Positions 58,699 through 64,000 of a DNA stretch of 64,000 nt are shown piece by piece (within the stretch, counting starts at the first letter, position 1; each line of letters begins with the position of its first letter). This DNA is from Lysobacterales bacterium (GTDB lineage: Bacteria; Pseudomonadota; Gammaproteobacteria; Xanthomonadales; Xanthomonadaceae), in NCBI GenBank assembly GCA_020442465.1, contig JAGRJY010000108.1:62001-126000 (forward strand), given 5' to 3'. Made by a program: the position numbers and the translations under genes. The notes beneath the pieces were generated by a model that had not been told where the DNA came from, did no database searches, and saw nothing but the letters and a program-made list of their open reading frames with translations.

Positions 58699-59967
58699 AT
58701 GACGCATCCTGTTTCCGGGCCAGAGCAGACCTCCGCACCGCCGACCCCGACCGTTGCCGTAGTCGGCGGTGGCCCGGCCGGACTGATGGCTGCCGAAGCA
58801 GCCTGCGCCGCCGGCATGACGGTGCATCTCTTCGACGCCAAAGGGTCGGTCGGGCGCAAGCTGCTGATTGCCGGAAAAGGCGGCCTCAACCTCACCCACT
58901 CCGAGCCCTCGGAGCGGTTTCGCGAACGCTACGCACCCCGACAGGATGACGTAGCGCGCTGGCTGAGGGTGTTCGATGCCGATGCGCTGCGCGCCTGGGC
59001 GGCCGAACTGGGTGTTCCGACCATGGTCGGCAGTTCGGGCCGGGTGTTTCCTGTCGATCTCAAGGCCGCGCCGCTGCTGCGCGGCTGGGTGCGACGACTG
59101 AAGTCCCAGGGCGTGCACTTTCATGTGCACCACCGCTGGACCGGCTGGGCGGTGGATGGATCCCTGCAGTTCGACCACGAGCACGGTCCGCGGCACATGA
59201 CGCCCGCAGCCACTGTGCTGGCCGTGGGCGGCGCAAGCTGGCCAGTGCTGGGCTCGGACGGGGCCTGGTACCCGCTGCTGGCCGCGCTTGGTGTCGGTCT
59301 GCAGCCCCTGCAGCCGGCTAACGTCGGGTTCCACTGCACCTGGTCGCCCTTCCTGCTCGAGCGCTTCTCCGGTGCTGCGGTGAAGCCCGTGGCGATGTCC
59401 GTGACGGTCGACGGCGCGCGCACCTCGCGCCAGGGAGAATTCGTGCTGACGGACTACGGCATCGAAGGCTCGCTGGTGTACGCCCTGGGACGACCGCTGC
59501 GCGGCGCTGTGGCCGCCGGCGCGGCAGTCACCTGCACGATCGATCTGATGCCGAACGAATCCATCGACACGCTGGCAAACCGACTGGCCAAGCCGCGCGG
59601 CAGTCGCAGCTTCGGCGAATGGCTGCGCCGGCAGACCGGCATCGGCGGCGTGCGCGCCGCACTGCTGCACGAGCTGGGTCGGCCGATGCCGGCCGGACCC
59701 ACCGAACTCGCCCAGCGCATCAAGCATCTTCCCCTGCGTCTGACTGCCCCAAGGCCGATCGAGGAAGCCATCAGCACCGCCGGCGGCGTGCGATTCGATG
59801 CGATGGATGATGACAGCATGCTGATGCAGCGCCCGGGCGTGTTCTGTGCCGGCGAAATGATCGACTGGGAAGCGCCCACGGGAGGCTATCTGCTGACGGC
59901 CTGCATGGCCTCCGGCCTGGTGGCCGGCCGAGCGGCGGCAAGGCACGCCAGGCAGGCCGCAGCATGA
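58699..59967 (+). CDS. HI0933/TIGR03862-family flavoprotein
   Basis: 422 aa NAD(P)/FAD-dependent oxidoreductase-like protein. The dinucleotide fold VAVVGGGPAGLMAAEAACAAG lies at about 19-39, then GSVGRKLLIAGKGGLNLTHSEP, typical of the HI0933 family. TVLAVGGASWPVLGSDG is central, and the C-terminal FAD segment is AGGVRFDAMDD...CAGEMIDWEAPTGGYLLTACMASG. Substrate unknown. Its stop overlaps the rlmC start by 4 bp, so the two are coupled. Confidence 0.88.
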   Translation: MTHPVSGPEQTSAPPTPTVAVVGGGPAGLMAAEAACAAGMTVHLFDAKGSVGRKLLIAGKGGLNLTHSEPSERFRERYAPRQDDVARWLRVFDADALRAWAAELGVPTMVGSSGRVFPVDLKAAPLLRGWVRRLKSQGVHFHVHHRWTGWAVDGSLQFDHEHGPRHMTPAATVLAVGGASWPVLGSDGAWYPLLAALGVGLQPLQPANVGFHCTWSPFLLERFSGAAVKPVAMSVTVDGARTSRQGEFVLTDYGIEGSLVYALGRPLRGAVAAGAAVTCTIDLMPNESIDTLANRLAKPRGSRSFGEWLRRQTGIGGVRAALLHELGRPMPAGPTELAQRIKHLPLRLTAPRPIEEAISTAGGVRFDAMDDDSMLMQRPGVFCAGEMIDWEAPTGGYLLTACMASGLVAGRAAARHARQAAA

Positions 59968-61118
59968 TCGAACCGTCCGGGCCTCGCACCTGTGTGCACC
60001 ACGATACAGGGGTCTGCAGGAGCTGCAGCGGCTGGGCGCAGCCCTACGCCGACCAGCTCCATGCCAAGGACCGGTCCTGCCGCGACCTGCTCGCCCGGTT
60101 TCCGAACCTGCAGTGGGACGCGCCGACCGCCAGCGAGCCCGTGCATTTCCGCAACAAGGCCAAACTTGCCGTGGGAGGCACCAGCGCGGCACCGACGCTC
60201 GGCGTGCTGGGCGCGGACCTGCAGGGCATCGACCTGCCGCACTGCCGCCTGTACGTCGCCGCCATCGAAGCCGCCCTGCCGGCGATCCGCGGGTTCATCA
60301 GCGAGGCCAGCCTGAGCCCGTACGACGCGCGTGCGCGCGTCGGCGAGCTGAAGTACGTGCTGCTGACAGCTTCGCCGGATGGACGACTGATGGTGCGATG
60401 GGTGTTGCGCTCTCGCGAAGCGGAGGGCCGACTGCGCAAGCATCTGCCTTCCCTTCTGGCCTCCCTACCCGATCTGGATGTGGTGTCGATCAACCTGCAG
60501 CCGCAGCCGGCGGCGATCGTGGAGGGCGACGAAGAGGTGCTCCTGCACGGCAGCACGCTGCGCATGCGCATGCCGGGCGCGGACTTGCACCTGCGGCCCG
60601 GCGGCTTCTTCCAGACCAACAGCGACGTCGCCGCCGAGCTGTACACCACCGCGGCAACCTGGTCGGCAGCGCTTGGCATCGAACGGGTCATCGATCTCTA
60701 CTGCGGCATCGGCGGATTCGCTTTGCACCTTGCCGGACAAGGGCGTTCGGTGAGCGGATACGAGATCCATCCTGCGGCAGTCGACGCCGCGCGACGATCT
60801 GCTGCCGACCTGGAGGGGCCAGCGCCCGAGTTCCACTGCGTCGATGCGACGACGCTGCCCGCGTCAGTGCTGGGTGCGGATCTCATGGTGGTGAATCCAC
60901 CGCGCCGCGGCCTGGGCGCACGCCTGTGCGCCCAGCTGGCCGACGCCGCGCCACCGTGGCTGCTCTACTCCAGCTGCAATCCGCAGACCCTGTTGGCCGA
61001 CCTGGAGCGATTGCACGACTACCAACCGGCGAGGGCGAGGCTGTTCGATCTCTTTCCGCATACGCCCCACGCGGAAGTACTGGTGTTGTCCCGGCGCGCG
61101 CCCGACCCGGCACATTGA
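59964..61118 (+). CDS. rlmC: 23S rRNA (uracil-C5)-methyltransferase RlmC
   Basis: 384 aa RNA m5U methyltransferase, the family modifying U747 of 23S rRNA. Cys10, Cys18 and Cys21 have the spacing of the RlmC Fe-S cluster (C-x7-C-x2-C), with a likely fourth Cys in IDLPHC. The catalytic part shows GGFFQTNSDVA, the SAM motif VIDLYCGIGGFALHL, NPPRRGL and the nucleophile Cys338 in YSSCNPQTL. No TRAM domain is present, consistent with RlmC rather than RlmD. ATGA overlap with the flavoprotein gene. Confidence 0.92.
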   Translation: MIEPSGPRTCVHHDTGVCRSCSGWAQPYADQLHAKDRSCRDLLARFPNLQWDAPTASEPVHFRNKAKLAVGGTSAAPTLGVLGADLQGIDLPHCRLYVAAIEAALPAIRGFISEASLSPYDARARVGELKYVLLTASPDGRLMVRWVLRSREAEGRLRKHLPSLLASLPDLDVVSINLQPQPAAIVEGDEEVLLHGSTLRMRMPGADLHLRPGGFFQTNSDVAAELYTTAATWSAALGIERVIDLYCGIGGFALHLAGQGRSVSGYEIHPAAVDAARRSAADLEGPAPEFHCVDATTLPASVLGADLMVVNPPRRGLGARLCAQLADAAPPWLLYSSCNPQTLLADLERLHDYQPARARLFDLFPHTPHAEVLVLSRRAPDPAH

Positions 61119-61236
61119 GCCGGCCGCCGCCGACGAACGGCGCTGCGCCGTTCGGTACCGTCGGGCGAGCGATACGGCACGCCGAACTGCTACGATGGGT
61201 GCGCCCCACCCGATGCCCGCGAAGGAACAGTAAGGC

Positions 61237-61482
61237 ATGGCTGACCACGAGCGACGCGCCTTGGACAAGAAAAGGGTCGCGGAGATGAAGCGGGACCTCA
61301 ATCCTGCCCAGCTCGACACGCTGCGTGACCTCGAGATGCTCGGCTGGAGTCTCAAGTTCGTGCGCAACAAGCCGTTTGCGCCGGCGATGCCGGTGGTGGT
61401 CGATCCCAGCGGCGAGAAGCACGCGCTGTTGGAAGAGGACGGCACCCTCAACGAGCACCCGCCGTTCACGATCCGTCCCTGA
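61237..61482 (+). CDS. Conserved small protein of unknown function
   Basis: 81 aa, soluble, no signal peptide. It runs from a basic helical start (ERRALDKKRVAEMKRDLNPAQLDTLRDLEMLGW) to a short strand region with FVRNKPFAPAMPVVVDPSG and GTLNEHPPFTIRP. Proteins of this pattern occur in Xanthomonads and Pseudomonads; no function is known to me. A ribosome site (GAAGGAACAG, 61219-61228) lies just upstream. The 118-bp gap before it shows no gene. Confidence 0.7.
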   Translation: MADHERRALDKKRVAEMKRDLNPAQLDTLRDLEMLGWSLKFVRNKPFAPAMPVVVDPSGEKHALLEEDGTLNEHPPFTIRP

Positions 61483-61570
61483 GCCATCTTCGCGACCCGC
61501 AGCACGGGCGCCTGTCCGCGCCGCGCGAGTCTGACGACCTGCCGCCCCTCGACTCCTTCACCGCCCGACC

Positions 61571-62440
61571 ATGCCCGGATATACCTACTACCAGCTCGAC
61601 GTGTTCGCCCGCAGCAAGGGCGGCGGAAACCCGCTCGGCGTGGTGTTCACGCCGGAACCCTGGGAGGCCGCGCGCATGCAGCGTCTCGCGCGCTGGACCA
61701 ACCTGGTCGAAACGACCTTCGTCGAGCCGAGCGACGATGCCGACTACCGCGTGCGCATCTTCACTCCCACCCGCGAGCTGCCCTTCGCCGGACACCCCAG
61801 CGTCGGCACGGCGCACGCCTGGCTCGAACACGGTGGCCAACCCGGTCAGGCCGGGCAGATCCTGCAGCAGTGCGGTGCCGGCCGCCTGCCCGTACGCATC
61901 GACGAAGCGGAGGGCCGGCGGCGGATCTCGGTGCAGGCGCCGGCGGCCACCAAGCTCGAGCCGCGTCCGCGCGACCTGCAGCTCGCGCGCGCCTGCGTGG
62001 AGAATCTGGCGCTGGGGTCCAGCGGGCTCGGCCTCATCGAGGGCGGTCGCCGCTGGTGGGTGGCCGAGCTCGCCAGCGAGGCGCAGCTGCGCGCCTGGAC
62101 GCCCGATCACCCGCTCATTCGCCAGCTGGCCTACGCCACCGACAGCCTGGGGCTGTGCGTGTTCTCGCGCAGTCCCCACCCCGACTACGACGTGGCGGTG
62201 CGCGCCTTCCCCGCCGGTGTCGGCATCGTCGAGGACCCTGCTTCGGGCGCGGCCAACGGCCTGATTGCCGCATGGATCGCCTGGCACGATCCGCAGGACG
62301 CCCTGGTCGCAGGCTATCGCGTCAGCCAGGGCCGGGAAATGGGCCACGACGCCCTGCTCAACGTCAGCTACGATGACGCCGCGATCTGGGTCGGCGGCGC
62401 GACCGACACGGTGATTCGCGGCGAGATCCACTGGGACTGA
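61571..62440 (+). CDS. PhzF-family isomerase-like protein
   Basis: 289 aa with the two-fold PhzF (diaminopimelate-epimerase-like) fold. Conserved parts are YYQLDVFARSKGGGNPLGVVF, the catalytic Glu47 in NLVETTFV, RIFTPTRELPFAGHPSVGTAHAW, and EDPASGAANGLIAAWIA in the second half. True phenazine synthesis is unlikely, since no other phz gene is present; most bacterial members are uncharacterised isomerases. The GFA-family gene follows 4 bp after its stop. Confidence 0.92.
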   Translation: MPGYTYYQLDVFARSKGGGNPLGVVFTPEPWEAARMQRLARWTNLVETTFVEPSDDADYRVRIFTPTRELPFAGHPSVGTAHAWLEHGGQPGQAGQILQQCGAGRLPVRIDEAEGRRRISVQAPAATKLEPRPRDLQLARACVENLALGSSGLGLIEGGRRWWVAELASEAQLRAWTPDHPLIRQLAYATDSLGLCVFSRSPHPDYDVAVRAFPAGVGIVEDPASGAANGLIAAWIAWHDPQDALVAGYRVSQGREMGHDALLNVSYDDAAIWVGGATDTVIRGEIHWD

Positions 62441-62444
62441 CGAG

Positions 62445-62843
62445 ATGGCGGGTGGTCAATGCTTCTGTGGCGCGGTGCGCTTCTCGGCCGAACTGCCGAG
62501 CAAGTGGGTAGCGCATTGCCACTGCAGCATGTGTCGCCGTGCCCACGGTGCAGCGTTCGTGACCTGGGTCGGCATGGAGGAATCCCGCTGCGTCATCGAC
62601 GACGAACAGGCCTGCCTGCAGTGGTACGAATCCTCCGCGGGTGCGCAGCGAGGGTTCTGCACCCGATGTGGCAGCACCGTGTTCTTCCGCTCCGAACGTT
62701 GGCCCGGTGAGCTGCACATCACCTTGGCGAATTTTTCCGACCCGGTCGATCGCGCACCGCAGGTGCACGCCTTCTGGGACACCCACGTTGACTGGGCCGC
62801 GGTGGATCCGCAGGACGGTCTGCCGCGCAAGACGCCGACCTGA
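62445..62843 (+). CDS. GFA-family zinc protein
   Basis: 132 aa with the Mss4-like GFA fold (glutathione-dependent formaldehyde-activating family). Zinc-binding Cys pairs are GQCFCGAVRF near the N-terminus, HCHCSMCRRAHGA (about 24-36) and FCTRCGSTVFF (about 70-80). The family name rests on Gfa of Paracoccus; most members have no proven activity. It starts 4 bp after phzF and probably shares its mRNA. Confidence 0.9.
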   Translation: MAGGQCFCGAVRFSAELPSKWVAHCHCSMCRRAHGAAFVTWVGMEESRCVIDDEQACLQWYESSAGAQRGFCTRCGSTVFFRSERWPGELHITLANFSDPVDRAPQVHAFWDTHVDWAAVDPQDGLPRKTPT

Positions 62844-62877
62844 GCGCCGACGGCACGTTGGCCCGGTGTAGTCCGCG

Positions 62878-63627
62878 ATGTCGCGCATCCTCGTTTTCCA
62901 GCACGTCGCCGCCGAGCCCCTCGGCACGCTCGACGCGCTGATCCGCGCGCGCGGACACCGGATCCGCTTCGTCAATTTCGAGCGCGATCCCGACGCGCAG
63001 CCGGACATCGACCGCTATCAGGGGCTGGTGGTGCTTGGTGGCCCGATGAATGTCGAAGACCAGCGCGCCCGCCCGCACCTGAACACCGAGCTTCACTGCA
63101 TCGACCGCGCCCTGCAGCAGGGCAAGCCGGTGCTGGGCATCTGCCTCGGCGCCCAGCTGCTCGCGCACGCGCTGGGCGCCAGCGTACGCCGCCACCATAC
63201 CCAGGAGATCGGCTGGTATCGGTGGCAGGCCACCGAGCACGGAGAGGCCGATCCGGTGCTTGGCCCACTCGGTACGGAGGCGCCGATCTTCCAGTGGCAC
63301 GGCTGCACCTTCGACGTGCCGCGCGAAGCGGTGCATCTGGGGCGTACGGCCACCTGCGAGAACCAGGCGTTCCGTTGGGGTGACGATGCCTACGGTCTGC
63401 AGTTCCATCTCGAGATGGATGTGCCGTTGATCGAACGCTGGCTGGCCCATCCGGCCTACCGTGACGAACTCGAGCAGGCCGGCCTCGGCCACGGCCCGGC
63501 AGAAATCCGCGCGGCGACCGGCGAGCTGATCGGCGACATGCAGCAGCGCGCCGAGCAGGTGTTCAGTCGGTTTCTTGACCGGGTGGGACGACCGCGACGA
63601 CGCATCGTGCTGGGTTCGCGCGACTGA
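62878..63627 (+). CDS. Class I glutamine amidotransferase, GuaA-N-like
   Basis: 249 aa single-domain GATase. ILVFQHVAAEPLGTLDALIRARGH opens the fold; GLVVLGGPMNVED follows. The nucleophile is Cys89 in LGICLGAQLLAHALGA, and the His177-Glu179 pair lies in YGLQFHLEMD. No synthetase partner domain follows, so it resembles the stand-alone amidotransferases related to gamma-Glu hydrolases such as PuuD-like or GGP enzymes rather than GMP synthase. Substrate unknown. Confidence 0.88.
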   Translation: MSRILVFQHVAAEPLGTLDALIRARGHRIRFVNFERDPDAQPDIDRYQGLVVLGGPMNVEDQRARPHLNTELHCIDRALQQGKPVLGICLGAQLLAHALGASVRRHHTQEIGWYRWQATEHGEADPVLGPLGTEAPIFQWHGCTFDVPREAVHLGRTATCENQAFRWGDDAYGLQFHLEMDVPLIERWLAHPAYRDELEQAGLGHGPAEIRAATGELIGDMQQRAEQVFSRFLDRVGRPRRRIVLGSRD

Positions 63628-63721
63628 GCCGCCGAGGGTTTGCTGCCGCGAGCGCGACGAACCCGGGCGCGGCACGATTGCCCACTGCCCTGGCAGCCCG
63701 TAGAGTGCGGGCTCGTTCCTC

Positions 63722-64000
63722 GTGGGTCCCGACGTGCCGCTTTCTTTCCTGGTGGTGGACGACTTCTTCGACAACGCCGAGGCCCTGCGCCAGTCGGCCC
63801 TGCGTCTGTCCTATCCACCCGTCCAGGGCATGTACCACGGCCGCAACTCGGTCGAACGCATCGAGATTCCCGGCTTGTCGCAGGAAGTATCCCGTCTGGT
63901 CGGCGAGCCTGTGGTACCGATGCCTCCCTCCCAGGCGCACGCGAAGTGCCGCATCTCGCTCGCCGGTGAGCAGGGCACGGCCAACGTGCACGTGGACACG
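63722..64000 (+). CDS. DUF6445-like protein, cut by window end
   Basis: The open frame runs off the right edge, with 93 codons visible from a GTG at 63722 (or 89 from GTG 63734). The visible part reads LVVDDFFDNAEALRQSALRLSYP and GMYHGRNSVERIEIPGL and ends at NVHVDT. This matches the start of DUF6445 proteins, which look like 2-oxoglutarate/Fe(II)-type oxygenase relatives; the HVD at the edge could be the first metal ligand pair. The 94 bp before it hold no gene. Confidence 0.65.
   Translation, partial: MGPDVPLSFLVVDDFFDNAEALRQSALRLSYPPVQGMYHGRNSVERIEIPGLSQEVSRLVGEPVVPMPPSQAHAKCRISLAGEQGTANVHVDT

Noticed and set aside
61571-62440. Phenazine biosynthesis cluster.
   Set aside because: Only a PhzF-family gene is present; phzA/B/C/D/E/G are absent, and most PhzF-like proteins are unrelated to phenazines.

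Overview
The window is a GC-rich, densely coded bacterial chromosome segment with about 53 protein genes, three tRNA genes and no rRNA, CRISPR array, integrase or transposase. Gene content and order point to the Gammaproteobacteria, order Lysobacterales (Xanthomonadales): recJ-rpfE-greA-carB-carA in one direction, an RpmJ with the [11 protein letters not shown] start typical of that order, an ftsK-lolA-crcB-serS block, and DUF3011 and DUF4139 secreted proteins. The family cannot be settled from sequence alone. The C-terminal GTWYDP-type domain on a sugar dehydrogenase suggests a Rhodanobacteraceae-like or related environmental lineage rather than a plant-pathogenic Xanthomonas. This is inference.

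Layout. 1-2.2 kb: a TGTGA-N6-TCACA operator, an EamA-family exporter and a divergent LysR regulator. 2.2-6 kb: a patatin-type Vd autotransporter, a DUF3011 protein, rpmJ and a small secreted protein. 6-9.2 kb: agmatine-to-putrescine genes (aguA, aguB) overlapping a TraB-family membrane protein. 9.3-13.6 kb: a REC-REC-PAS-GGDEF-EAL protein and exonuclease I. 13.6-21.7 kb (minus strand): recJ, rpfE-like, greA, carB and carA, with a degenerate GxxExxY-family ORF between the car genes. 22-26.7 kb: DUF4139 protein, PQQ-type sugar dehydrogenase, PAS-GGDEF cyclase, then tRNA-Ser. 26.9-34.7 kb (minus strand): LysR regulator, a perfect 44-bp palindrome, serS, crcB, lolA, a secreted repeat protein and ftsK. 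34.9-41.7 kb: trxB, a DUF482 protein, aat, an anchored beta-propeller, tRNA-Ala and fumC. 54.7-64 kb: tRNA-Arg, a GRDP/TIGR04222-like membrane protein, an M3 oligopeptidase, a flavoprotein with rlmC, a PhzF-like isomerase, a GFA protein, a class I amidotransferase and the start of a DUF6445-like gene.

The most unusual part is 41.8-54.6 kb. Seven minus-strand genes overlap end to end: a PLP-fold decarboxylase-like/methyltransferase fusion, a nucleotide-transporter-like/HEAT/cyclic-nucleotide-domain fusion, two HAMP membrane proteins separated by a small cyclic-nucleotide-binding-like protein, a HAMP-SpoIIE phosphatase, and a PrmC-like methyltransferase. Facing away from them are three plus-strand genes: a class III adenylyl cyclase-like protein, an RsbW-like ATPase and an RsbV-like STAS protein. 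Together they carry the parts of a partner-switching phosphorelay, a cyclase, candidate cyclic-nucleotide receptors, membrane sensors, a transporter-like protein and two biosynthetic-type enzymes, but no sigma factor. I infer one membrane signalling system; its output is unknown.
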